From JAVWMQ01 sp036646055 (GTDB taxonomy: Bacteria > Bacillota > Clostridia > Peptostreptococcales > Anaerovoracaceae), in contig JAVXMY010000004.1 in the NCBI GenBank assembly GCA_036646055.1, positions 137,953-201,952 of the forward strand: DNA of 64,000 nt, in the 5' to 3' direction. A program made the position numbers and the translations under genes. The notes under the pieces were generated by a model. The model saw nothing but the letters and a program-made list of their open reading frames with translations. It searched no databases and was not told the origin of the DNA. Positions 52,522 through 60,454 of this stretch are shown here, piece by piece. The first letter of the stretch is position 1. Each line of letters starts with the position of its first letter.

Positions 52522-54408
52522 TTATTTCTCATATAGATAAGTATATTCATTTTTACCTTCATATTTACTTATGTAAGTAACTTCTATTTCATTGTACTCA
52601 TTTTCAATATGGTGAGAATATTCATCTGTAATGTATTTTGTACCAAATGCATTCTTTATTATTTTTATAATTTCTTTCTTATCTGTTATCACTTTGTTTT
52701 TTTCTACTAATACTATTTGAGATAGTTTGTTGTTTTCTGATAGCAACTTAGAAAGATATAAACCCTTTGATTCAAGAAAAGCAAGTGTATTTTTGTCGCT
52801 TAACTTTATTCCTAATTCAAGAACATTTTTTTCCGCACCTAAGACTACATGGCTTATTGATTTGGATAATTGTTCTTCATATGTTCTCTTTTGAAAATCT
52901 CGATTCAAGGCATTAATTAAAGTCTTCTTATCTTCTTCATTAAAAGTAATATAACTTTCAAATTGACCTCCTACTGAGGCATTTGCGAAAAATTTCTTTT
53001 GAATGTTACTAATACTATATTTTTCTTTAAATTCTTTAGACTCATATATGTTCTTTAAATTTGACGAATTCTTATCAAAGCCAATTTCCATCATATAAGC
53101 TCGTTCTTTTACTTTATCATTTTTTAATAAATAAGAAATTTTATCTTTATATATTTGGTCTTGAGAATTTTGGCCAATATTTATCATACTTTTGTGGAAG
53201 CCAAGGTAATTATCAATAACATCTTTGGAAGAAAGGCCTTTATAACTACCATAAAAATTTCTCAAATCAAATCTACCTATATCGTCGTTAAAATAGTTAG
53301 CAACAAGGGAAACATCTACACTAGAAATTTCATCTACCTTAGGAACGCTTTTTTCATAACCTGTAATATCAAATGCAAAAGCGCTTACTAGCAAAATCAT
53401 AACCAATGCCGTAACCACTCCATCCCTTAATGTTTTTGCACTAATAACTTTAGTGGTTTTGTCTATTATTATTTTAGTTAAAAGGAAAGTAAATATTCCT
53501 CCTATTATCATAGCCAAATAAAACTTATAAGTTGGCAATGCTGTTTGATCTATAAACAAAATCCCAAAAGCAGTCATACCCATAAATGTAATAAATACAG
53601 TAAACAATGGTTTGACCATTTTAAATGTTATTGACTCGCCTATTCTTTCAAGTTTAATCTTTTGATATAGAATTTTAGTTATTGCCAAAAGTACAATTCC
53701 AACTGCAATATATATTCCTAATAATTTAATATGATCACTTGTAAAGGAATAATTAAACTCCCTAAACAATATTTCTGAAACAGGTGAAAATATTGAAGAA
53801 TACTGGTATATATCTTTTGATAAAGAGAACCCATGTAAGAAAGTTTGTCCATAAATCATTGAAAATGCAACTATTGCTGATAAAAAAACATTTAAGAAGC
53901 AAGATACAAAGGCATGCATTAATACATTACCAGTAACCACTCCAGCTAAAACACCTACTATGTATGCAAATATTGCTGCAATTAAAGTCTCAATTGACCA
54001 GAAAAATGCAAGTTCAATGGGAAGTAAAAATCCAATTATTATTCCAATTATTACAATAGGTATAACCAGAAGAACTACTCCTGAAATGAAATAACTATTA
54101 AACACTCTAACTCTATCATATGGTTCAGAATGAATTGCAGTTACACTTGCTTCCTTATGTAAGTATGAGTAAACTAATACTACAGTTAGTATTGGAAAAA
54201 TCATTAAGTATCCAACTGTTCCTATACTATTGTTAAAAACTATTTGTTTAATTCCTTCTGTTTTCAGTGTGTATGCACTTTCATCATATACTAAACCTGG
54301 AAATATTATTGTCATAAACAAGAATAAAAATCCAAAGGCAGAAATAGGTAAATATCTTCTTATGGTTGTCTTAACCATAGTTTTATTAACTCTAAATAAG
54401 GATGTCAT
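52522..54408 (-). CDS. ABC-2-type transporter permease with large extracytoplasmic domain
   Basis: A 628-residue permease. The first half has about ten helices (about 15-360), the ABC-2 membrane part. A soluble C-terminal region (about 375-628) should face outside and has no recognisable catalytic motif. This long-permease form occurs with YtrA-type GntR regulators and a drug/peptide-type ATPase in Firmicutes. The ATG at 54408 lies 6 nt after GGGGGTG inside the ATPase gene; the alternative GTG at 54417 lacks a ribosome site. It is the last gene of the three-gene operon. Substrate unknown. Confidence 0.8.
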   Translation of the reverse strand: MTSLFRVNKTMVKTTIRRYLPISAFGFLFLFMTIIFPGLVYDESAYTLKTEGIKQIVFNNSIGTVGYLMIFPILTVVLVYSYLHKEASVTAIHSEPYDRVRVFNSYFISGVVLLVIPIVIIGIIIGFLLPIELAFFWSIETLIAAIFAYIVGVLAGVVTGNVLMHAFVSCFLNVFLSAIVAFSMIYGQTFLHGFSLSKDIYQYSSIFSPVSEILFREFNYSFTSDHIKLLGIYIAVGIVLLAITKILYQKIKLERIGESITFKMVKPLFTVFITFMGMTAFGILFIDQTALPTYKFYLAMIIGGIFTFLLTKIIIDKTTKVISAKTLRDGVVTALVMILLVSAFAFDITGYEKSVPKVDEISSVDVSLVANYFNDDIGRFDLRNFYGSYKGLSSKDVIDNYLGFHKSMINIGQNSQDQIYKDKISYLLKNDKVKERAYMMEIGFDKNSSNLKNIYESKEFKEKYSISNIQKKFFANASVGGQFESYITFNEEDKKTLINALNRDFQKRTYEEQLSKSISHVVLGAEKNVLELGIKLSDKNTLAFLESKGLYLSKLLSENNKLSQIVLVEKNKVITDKKEIIKIIKNAFGTKYITDEYSHHIENEYNEIEVTYISKYEGKNEYTYLYEK

Positions 54409-55282
54409 TCTTATCACCCCCTATTTCATAAATGAATATTTCTTCTAAGGTAAGAGGTAGTATATCCTTAATTACCGGTCTCGTTCTATCAATTGCTTCA
54501 GATATTTCTCTAATATCCCCTCTTACAATAATTACTTCAACTGAACCACGTTTTTCCCTATGTAATATATTTAGCATTTTAAGAACATTAGGCATTTCTT
54601 CCTGATATGCTAACTGAATTTTATGTACATCAGATTTAAGACTATCTAAATTTCTTTCTATTTTCATTTTACCATTGCTCATTATTCCAATGGTATCACA
54701 TACGCTTTCCATTTCTTTTAAATTATGACTTGAAACAAGTACTGACATTTCTCTATCTGCTACATCACTCATAATATACTTCCACACTTTTCTTCTTACA
54801 ATTGGATCTAATCCGTCAATTGGTTCATCTAATATGAGGTACTCCGGCATAGTTGACATTGTTAGTATAAAAGCCATTTGCTTCTTCATCCCTTTAGATA
54901 GTTTAACTAACCCCTTATCTTCATCTGCGTTAAACTCAGCAACCATTTCATTATATCTATCATCTGACCAGCTTTGATAGATTCCTTTATAATATTCCTT
55001 CATTTGTTTAAGATTATATCCAAAGAAAAAATAAAGATCGTCTGGAATATATCCTAGCTTGCTCTTCACACTTTCATTTTCATAAACGTCTTTAGAATCA
55101 ATAAAGACCGCACCTGTATCACTTTTAAGAATCCCTACTATATGCTTGATAATTGTAGTCTTACCTGCACCATTAGTACCAACTAATCCATATATAGAGC
55201 CTTTATTTATATTAAGATTTATATTATCTAACATAAAATTAGAATTATCAAAACTTTTATTTAAATCTTTAACTACAATCAT
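54392..55282 (-). CDS. ABC transporter ATP-binding protein (YtrB-like)
   Basis: A 296-residue ATPase. Walker A is GTNGAGKTT (near 36-44), followed by LSKGMKKQ (signature, near 128-135) and YLILDEPIDGLDP (Walker B/D-loop, near 149-161). The switch histidine is in SSHNLKE. The C-terminal 80 residues are the extra domain seen in the DrrA/YtrB group of exporters. It overlaps the GntR gene by 4 nt and the permease by 17 nt, so the three are translated together. Confidence 0.92.
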   Translation of the reverse strand: MIVVKDLNKSFDNSNFMLDNINLNINKGSIYGLVGTNGAGKTTIIKHIVGILKSDTGAVFIDSKDVYENESVKSKLGYIPDDLYFFFGYNLKQMKEYYKGIYQSWSDDRYNEMVAEFNADEDKGLVKLSKGMKKQMAFILTMSTMPEYLILDEPIDGLDPIVRRKVWKYIMSDVADREMSVLVSSHNLKEMESVCDTIGIMSNGKMKIERNLDSLKSDVHKIQLAYQEEMPNVLKMLNILHREKRGSVEVIIVRGDIREISEAIDRTRPVIKDILPLTLEEIFIYEIGGDKNDILI

Positions 55283-55662
55283 TTTAGGCCTCCCCTCTTA
55301 CTTAATATTTCATTTACAATTTCCCTAATTTTTTCTACAGAAAACCCTAAATAATATAACTTATTTAAATTGTCTTCTAATCTTTTTCTAATATCATCCA
55401 CTTTATATGTATCCACTATTCCTTCGTACTCATCAGAAACAAAAGTTCCCTTGCCTTTAGAGGTATAGATATACTTCTGCTCTTCAAGCTGCTTATAGGC
55501 TTTTTGTACAGTATTAGGGTTAACCGTTAACTCTCTAGAAAGCTCACGAACTGAAGGCAACTTATTATTTGTCTTTAAAACATTACACACAATTAATTCT
55601 TTATAATTATCTATTATTTGGTCACAAATTGACTTATGACTTCTTTGATCTATTTCAAACAT
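55279..55662 (-). CDS. GntR family transcriptional regulator (YtrA type)
   Basis: A 127-residue repressor. The winged helix-turn-helix (about 10-75) has LPSVRELSRELTVNPNTVQKAY, the standard GntR recognition segment. The effector/dimer part is only a short helical tail, which defines the YtrA subfamily that controls neighbouring ABC transporters. It heads the three-gene operon and should bind the perfect inverted repeat overlapping its own promoter. Ribosome site: AAAGGAGGAG. Confidence 0.93.
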   Translation of the reverse strand: MFEIDQRSHKSICDQIIDNYKELIVCNVLKTNNKLPSVRELSRELTVNPNTVQKAYKQLEEQKYIYTSKGKGTFVSDEYEGIVDTYKVDDIRKRLEDNLNKLYYLGFSVEKIREIVNEILSKRGGLK

Positions 55663-55683
55663 AGCTCCTCCTTTCTTGTATAT

Positions 55684-55713
55684 AGTGTACTACTACACAT
55701 AGTACACTGTCAA
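55684..55713 (-). promoter_or_regulatory. GntR operon promoter with overlapping operator
   Basis: On the minus strand TTGACA (55713-55708) and TACACT (55689-55684) are spaced by 18 nt. A perfect 9-bp inverted repeat, AGTGTACTA and TAGTACACT with 7 nt between (55684-55708), covers the spacer and -10. This is where a YtrA-type repressor would act. Confidence 0.7.
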
Positions 55714-55744
55714 TAAAATATTTGTCAATACTATTAATTAAAAA

Positions 55745-55776
55745 AATCTGAATGCAGACCTATCCACATTCAGATT
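55745..55776 (-). terminator. Terminator after sstT
   Basis: On the minus strand AATCTGAATG pairs with CATTCAGATT around a 12-nt loop and is followed by seven T (TTTTTTTAA). Confidence 0.88.
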
Positions 55777-55806
55777 ATTCGATTATACTCTAGCCATTTA
55801 TTTGAC

Positions 55807-57024
55807 CTAAAGATTCTTATTTATTTTTCTCTTGTTATAGGAATCTGCTGCTGCTGTAAATAACACGTCTGTTGATGAGTTTAGACCTGTTTCGCAAGAG
55901 TCCTGAATTACTCCTACAATAAATCCTACACCTACTACCTGCATTGCAATGTCATTTGGAATTCCAAATAAACTACATGCTAACGGAATAAGTAATAATG
56001 AACCTCCGGCAACTCCAGATGCTCCACATGCACTTACTGTTGCAAGTACACTTAATACTACCGCTGTTGGGAAGTCAACCTGAATTCCTAATGTATTTGT
56101 TGCTGCTAATGTTAGGATTGCAATTGTAATTGCCGCACCAGCCATATTAATTGTAGCTCCTAGTGGAATTGAAATTGAATATGTATCTTTATCTAGACCT
56201 AATCTTTCGCAAAGTCCCATGTTCACTGGAATATTAGCAGCTGAACTTCTTGTGAAGAAGGCTGTAATTCCACTATCTTTTAGACATTTTAATACTAATG
56301 GATATGGATTTTTACGAATCATTATAAATACGATAATTGGGTTAACAATTAAGGCTACAAATGCCATTGTTCCAACCAATAATAAAATTAACTGTCCATA
56401 CTTCCCTAAGCTTGAAATTCCACTTGTTGAGATTGCATCAAATACTAGTCCCATAACCCCAAGTGGAGCAAATTTAATTACCCATTTAACAAGCTGTGAT
56501 ACAGCATTTGATACATCTGTAATCATATTTCTTGTTGTATCTGTTGCCATTTTAAGAGCTAATCCTAATAGAATAGCCCATGTTAGTATCCCAACGTAGT
56601 TGGCATTCACAAGTGCATTTACTGGGTTATCTACAATTTGGAACACTAAACCTTTGATTACTTCTACAAGCCCGCTAGGTGGTGCAATGTCTCCCGCTCC
56701 TGATGTTAAGATCAAGTCTACTTTGAAGATGAAACTTGCAACTACAGCTGATAATCCAGCTAAAAATGTTCCAACAATATAAAGTGCAATAATCGTTTTT
56801 AAGTTTGTCTTTTGACCCTTTTTGTGCTGTGAAATCGCAGCCATTACTAAGAAGAAGACTAGAATTGGCGCTACTGCTTTTAGAGCCCCTACAAATAACT
56901 GTCCAAGAATTCCTATTCCAGCTACATGGGTTGGAACTGTAACAGCAAGAAGAATACCTATTGCTAGACCAATAATAATCTGCTTAACTAAGCTTATTTT
57001 GTTCCAAGCTTTTAAAATTTTCAT
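55807..57024 (-). CDS. sstT: Serine/threonine:sodium symporter SstT
   Basis: A 405-residue dicarboxylate/amino acid:cation symporter. It has the N-terminus WNKISLVKQIIIGLAIGILLAV, the hairpin-helix serine-rich motif TRSSAANIPVNMGLCERLG (in parts; near residue 268), NMAGAA near residue 302, and a C-terminal QDSCETGLNSSTDVLF, all as in SstT. It imports serine and threonine with Na+. Serine and threonine are fermentable amino acids, in line with the amino-acid catabolic genes in this window. It lies 19 nt after the DUF3089 gene and ends with a terminator. Confidence 0.94.
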   Translation of the reverse strand: MKILKAWNKISLVKQIIIGLAIGILLAVTVPTHVAGIGILGQLFVGALKAVAPILVFFLVMAAISQHKKGQKTNLKTIIALYIVGTFLAGLSAVVASFIFKVDLILTSGAGDIAPPSGLVEVIKGLVFQIVDNPVNALVNANYVGILTWAILLGLALKMATDTTRNMITDVSNAVSQLVKWVIKFAPLGVMGLVFDAISTSGISSLGKYGQLILLLVGTMAFVALIVNPIIVFIMIRKNPYPLVLKCLKDSGITAFFTRSSAANIPVNMGLCERLGLDKDTYSISIPLGATINMAGAAITIAILTLAATNTLGIQVDFPTAVVLSVLATVSACGASGVAGGSLLLIPLACSLFGIPNDIAMQVVGVGFIVGVIQDSCETGLNSSTDVLFTAAADSYNKRKINKNL

Positions 57025-57043
57025 TTTTACCTCCTGAAAATAA

Positions 57044-57949
57044 CTATTTTAGATAAGAATCAATTCGATCCTTAACATTTTGCTTAAGATTACCGAAATA
57101 AAATTCGTAATCATGTGTATGATAAACCCCTAGGGGGAACCATTTATGCTTATACTTTTGTGCATCTGCTGTGTGACAAATCACAGTGCCTCGTTCTTCA
57201 TCTATTGAAGCATCTTTAGTACCTGGCTTCTTAACAGTGTAATGGCCATTTTCATTCATTATTAACTCACCAAGATTTTCTCTATATGAAGCTCTCACAT
57301 CATCTCTTCTCCAATTTATTGGATTAATAGCAATTGTGTTTTTGCGAATAATAAGAGATTCTTTAGGAGAAAACTCCGCCTCAGTGTTGTATGAAACAAT
57401 TACACCAGTATCAAATGCGTTTTTTGCAAATTTAAGATGTTTGTTTTCTTTTAAATACTCGCTAGTAATGGAGGAACCTACAACATAGGCAACAATCATT
57501 CTTTTGTATACTTTAGGGTTTTCCTTCATATATCTAGCAAGTAATAATCTAAGAAGTGCTGAACCCTGAGAATGCCCTGCTAATATATACGGTCTACCAT
57601 TATTGAAATGTTCAATAAAGTATTCAAATGAAGCTAGTACATCTGCATAGGTAATTTCATCAACTAATTTATCTACAATTTCTTTAGGTCTTGTTAATCC
57701 ATAGGTTGCATCCATTTGTCTATAAAAAGGCGCATAAATATTACAATCTTCTTTAAAAACAAGTGAGTGAGATTCATAAATCTTCTCTGCATTCTTCCTC
57801 ATTTGTTTATTTGATATTTCTGAATAAAGAGGTTCATCTTCAGATTTCCTACTCCACGTTGTTGGATAAAGATAAAACACATCAACTGGTTTGTTACGAT
57901 CACTTGGCAAATTAAGCCACGAGTCCTTTTTTGAATAATCTGTAATCAT
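57044..57949 (-). CDS. DUF3089 alpha/beta-hydrolase-like protein
   Basis: A 301-residue cytosolic protein. It has PVDVFYLYPTTWSRK near residue 22 (the family N-terminal block), the catalytic-serine elbow LAGHSQGSALLRLLL (near 119-133), and HTHDYEFYFGNLKQN near the C-terminus with the candidate catalytic His. The DUF3089 family has the alpha/beta-hydrolase fold but no assigned substrate. No signal peptide is seen. The ribosome site is GGAGGTGATT. It leads the sstT operon; the reason for that pairing is unknown. Confidence 0.85.
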   Translation of the reverse strand: MITDYSKKDSWLNLPSDRNKPVDVFYLYPTTWSRKSEDEPLYSEISNKQMRKNAEKIYESHSLVFKEDCNIYAPFYRQMDATYGLTRPKEIVDKLVDEITYADVLASFEYFIEHFNNGRPYILAGHSQGSALLRLLLARYMKENPKVYKRMIVAYVVGSSITSEYLKENKHLKFAKNAFDTGVIVSYNTEAEFSPKESLIIRKNTIAINPINWRRDDVRASYRENLGELIMNENGHYTVKKPGTKDASIDEERGTVICHTADAQKYKHKWFPLGVYHTHDYEFYFGNLKQNVKDRIDSYLK

Positions 57950-58052
57950 ATAATCACCTCCGACTTATATATTATCTATGATTTGTATACAAATTTCAAG
58001 TATTTTTTGTTCAACGTAAACATTTTTCCTAATATTTCTTATATTTAAACTG

Positions 58053-58202
58053 TCAAAAAATAAAACAAGCAGGGCGGCCCCTACTTGTTTTAGCACGATT
58101 ATTAATTTTTTTAACTAACATTTTATCGAACATCATTATGAATACATTATATAATGCCTCAATGTTATAGGTTGCAAACTTGTATACTAGTTCACAACTC
58201 AT
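58053..58202 (-). ncRNA. Candidate small RNA (or leaderless 49-codon ORF)
   Basis: In the 317-nt gap between the DUF3089 and GNAT genes. On the minus strand, a strong promoter is followed by about 145 nt that can fold into a hairpin (GTTG-TG-AACT with AGTT-TG-CAAC), a CATTAT/ATAATG helix and a strong terminator. An ATG lies exactly where transcription should begin (58202) and opens a 49-codon frame that runs through the terminator stem to a TGA at 58053. No ribosome site precedes it. Either an sRNA, a 3'-UTR-derived RNA of the GNAT operon, or a leaderless small protein is possible; the sRNA is favoured because the frame needs read-through of the terminator. Confidence 0.5.
58062..58091 (-). 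terminator. Strong GC-rich terminator of the small RNA unit
   Basis: On the minus strand AAAACAAGTAGGG pairs with CCCTGCTTGTTTT (one G-T wobble) around GCCG, followed by ATTTTTT. The 13-bp stem is among the strongest in the window. Confidence 0.88.
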
Positions 58203-58208
58203 AAAACA

Positions 58209-58236
58209 ATTATACCATTTTTAGTTCAAATGTCAA
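58209..58236 (-). promoter_or_regulatory. Near-consensus promoter of the small RNA unit
   Basis: On the minus strand TTGACA (58236-58231), 16 nt, TATAAT (58214-58209). Both hexamers are perfect. It starts about 31 nt after the GNAT stop codon, with no terminator between. Confidence 0.75.
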
Positions 58237-58266
58237 TGTTTTTTTGATTAATACACAATTTATTTC

Positions 58267-58788
58267 TTACAATTCTTTTTCAAAACATCTTAAATTTTCT
58301 TTAATAAAGCCTTGAAAAAAGAACTCCTCTACTCCAGATATTCTATATCCAAGTTTAATGTACATATTAGTTGCTGCCATATTATGTTCATAGGTATCAA
58401 ATCTCATAACCTTGCATCCTTGATTTCTAAAGTAATCTTCAGAAAACTTAACAATTTTACTAGCATAACCTTTGCCAAAGTATTTAGGATCCATACATAG
58501 AGTATGAATAACGCCAACTTCATTATCTTTAGCTTTAAACAACCACTTAAATTTGCTGTATTCAGGAAGTTGTTCATTATTTAAAACAACGCTTCCAATA
58601 ATTTCATCATTTACTTCAGCTACAAACAATTCATTTGCTGCAAGTTTTTCTTCTGCATTTTTTAGGCTAGGATACACTCCTCTTTGCCAGTTTGTACTAG
58701 AGCCATTTTTATTTTCATAGTCAAATAAGTTGTTATAAATATCGTTTATCCTATTTAGATCTTTCTCCTCTGCTTTTCTTACTATCAT
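58267..58788 (-). CDS. GNAT family N-acetyltransferase
   Basis: A 173-residue acetyltransferase. The N-terminus IVRKAEEKDLNRINDIYNNL and the acetyl-CoA-binding segment CMDPKYFGKGYASKIVKF (near residues 97-114; the Q/RxxGxG/A loop reads FGKGYA) define the GNAT fold. The ending GYRISGVEEFFFQG is typical of the RimI-like set. The acceptor (amine, amino acid or protein) cannot be told. It lies 10 nt after the pyridoxamine kinase gene and is probably co-transcribed with it. Confidence 0.88.
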   Translation of the reverse strand: MIVRKAEEKDLNRINDIYNNLFDYENKNGSSTNWQRGVYPSLKNAEEKLAANELFVAEVNDEIIGSVVLNNEQLPEYSKFKWLFKAKDNEVGVIHTLCMDPKYFGKGYASKIVKFSEDYFRNQGCKVMRFDTYEHNMAATNMYIKLGYRISGVEEFFFQGFIKENLRCFEKEL

Positions 58789-58798
58789 TTAAATTCCT

Positions 58799-59623
58799 CT
58801 ATAAATTTTTAAGTTCTGTCAAATATTTTTCTACTGGAACACCATTTAATTTATCTATATTGTAAGCATTTTCATCAACCATTAATCTAACAAATTTCAT
58901 AGCTTTCGCAACACTTTCCTTTAAACTTACCTTGTTTAAGTATTCTCCAATTATCACTGAAGAAAATATATCTCCCGTTCCAGGAAAAAACACAGGTACC
59001 ATTTCAAAGGGTATTTCAAAGTATTCATCTTCCGTATGTGAATATCCAAGCACATAGTTTGTCCCTGAGTCTTTATCAACTAAACTTGATATTACAACAC
59101 TTTTAGATCCATTTTTTCTCAAAGCGTCTATCATCTCCATTGCTTCTGCCTTAGTAACTTTGGAACTACCAACATTTAATCCTGTCAAAAATGTCGCTTC
59201 TGTATAGTTTGGCAAAAGTATGTCTGCATTCTTCGCTAAATTTCTCATATGAACTATGGTTTCTTCAGGTACTCCATTATATAGCTTCCCTTCGTCTCCC
59301 ATAATAGGATCTACAATTAGCAATGCATCCTTATGTTCTAAAACAAAGTCATTTATAATTTCAACCTGTTTATCTGACGCAATAAATCCTGTAGTTATAC
59401 AGTCAAATTCAAATCCTAGTTGTCTCCATATATCCACAGTTTGTTTCATATAGTCAGTTGTATCCATTATACAAAACTTACCATAATCAAGTGTGTTTGA
59501 TATTAAAGCCGTAGGCAAATTATAAGTTACACATTCATAACTTGATAACACAGGCATCATAGCAGATAATGCAACCTTACCATACCCTGCAACATCGTTT
59601 ACAAGCAAAACATTTTTGTTCAT
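58799..59623 (-). CDS. Pyridoxal/pyridoxamine kinase
   Basis: A 274-residue ribokinase-fold enzyme that phosphorylates pyridoxal or pyridoxamine to make PLP-pathway intermediates. Landmarks are VNDVAGYGKVALSAMMPVLSS at the N-terminus (in parts), VDPIMGDEGKLY near residue 116, and the anion-hole/catalytic FFPGTGDIFSS near residue 216, with Asp in GTGD. PdxK/PdxY-type labels are both used for this group. The ATG at 59623 has AAAGG upstream; an ATG at 59653 has none. PLP is needed by the desulfurase encoded elsewhere in the window. Confidence 0.9.
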   Translation of the reverse strand: MNKNVLLVNDVAGYGKVALSAMMPVLSSYECVTYNLPTALISNTLDYGKFCIMDTTDYMKQTVDIWRQLGFEFDCITTGFIASDKQVEIINDFVLEHKDALLIVDPIMGDEGKLYNGVPEETIVHMRNLAKNADILLPNYTEATFLTGLNVGSSKVTKAEAMEMIDALRKNGSKSVVISSLVDKDSGTNYVLGYSHTEDEYFEIPFEMVPVFFPGTGDIFSSVIIGEYLNKVSLKESVAKAMKFVRLMVDENAYNIDKLNGVPVEKYLTELKNL

Positions 59624-59684
59624 ATTTATCCCTTTCTTTGACAGATACCTCATTATTATAACATATTTTAAAAACTTTCATAGC

Positions 59685-59713
59685 AAAAAAAGCACTACAA
59701 TGAGCGCTTTTTT
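59685..59713. terminator. Bidirectional terminator before the ferredoxin gene end
   Basis: AAAAAAGCRCT-type arms (AAAAAAGCACT and AGCGCTTTTTT) pair with one G-T wobble around ACAATG. A-runs and T-runs on both sides allow either direction; it serves the minus-strand ferredoxin gene. Confidence 0.85.
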
Positions 59714-59735
59714 CTCTATTATCTAAAACTATTTT

Positions 59736-60359
59736 CTAAATATCAAGAACTACAACCTGCCATGGAATAAATTTACCACTTGCCTGAAGAGCTGATTTAA
59801 CAGCGTTTTCCATTCCTCCACAGCAAGGAACTGACATTCTAACAACTGTAACACTTTTAATATCGTTTAACTTAATTATTTCAGTTAGTTTTTCAGCATA
59901 ATCTATTTGGTCTAATTTGGTGCAACCGATTAAAGTCACTCTCCCCTTCATAAACCTATTGTGAAAATCACCGCAAGAATAAGCTGTACAATCTGCCGCA
60001 ATTAATAGGTCTGCCCCATTAAAATAATCAGCCTTAAGTGGTGCAAGTTTAATCTGAACTGGCCACTGAGTTAATTCTGAAGGTGCTCCACTATTATCAG
60101 CACTAATAGGTGTTGCTGCCTTAGCGGCAATATTCTTTTTAACCGCTTCCTCATCATAAGCAGCCGCTTCTCTTTCTACAAAGGTAATTGCGCCTGTAGG
60201 ACATGTTGGCAAACAATCTCCAAGACCATCACAGTAGTCGTCTCTAATAAGCTTAGCCTTGCCATCAATCATTGCAATAGCATTTTCATGACATGCATTA
60301 GCGCAAGCTCCACATCCGTTACATTTTTCTTCGTTTATTTCAATTATTTTTCTAATCAT
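59736..60359 (-). CDS. 4Fe-4S dicluster ferredoxin-domain protein
   Basis: A 207-residue soluble iron-sulfur protein. An N-terminal 8Fe-type ferredoxin domain has a full first cluster (CNGCGACANAC near 13-23). The second motif is CDGLGDCLPTCP near 44, which lacks the second Cys of CxxCxxC and so is altered, a feature I have seen in this family. The rest (about 80-207) is a separate domain with AADCTAYSCG near residue 127 and PCCGGMENA near 186, likely holding additional Cys-bound metal. Function not known. ATG at 60359 has AAGGAG 6 nt upstream; the GTG at 60383 overlaps that ribosome site. Divergent from the Crp/Fnr regulator. Confidence 0.85.
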   Translation of the reverse strand: MIRKIIEINEEKCNGCGACANACHENAIAMIDGKAKLIRDDYCDGLGDCLPTCPTGAITFVEREAAAYDEEAVKKNIAAKAATPISADNSGAPSELTQWPVQIKLAPLKADYFNGADLLIAADCTAYSCGDFHNRFMKGRVTLIGCTKLDQIDYAEKLTEIIKLNDIKSVTVVRMSVPCCGGMENAVKSALQASGKFIPWQVVVLDI

Positions 60360-60410
60360 TTTAATCTCCTTTTGACAATTCACTTGAACTTATGAATTAA
60401 TTATAGTATT

Positions 60411-60427
60411 ATGTCCCTACAATGTCC
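60411..60427. promoter_or_regulatory. Direct repeat in the ferredoxin-Crp/Fnr intergenic region
   Basis: ATGTCC occurs twice, 60411-60416 and 60422-60427, with an 11-nt period (one helical turn). It lies between the divergent ferredoxin and Crp/Fnr-type regulator genes and is a possible site for the regulator. Confidence 0.4.
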
Positions 60428-60454
60428 GTTGTTTTTACAACCAAAGGAAAAGTT

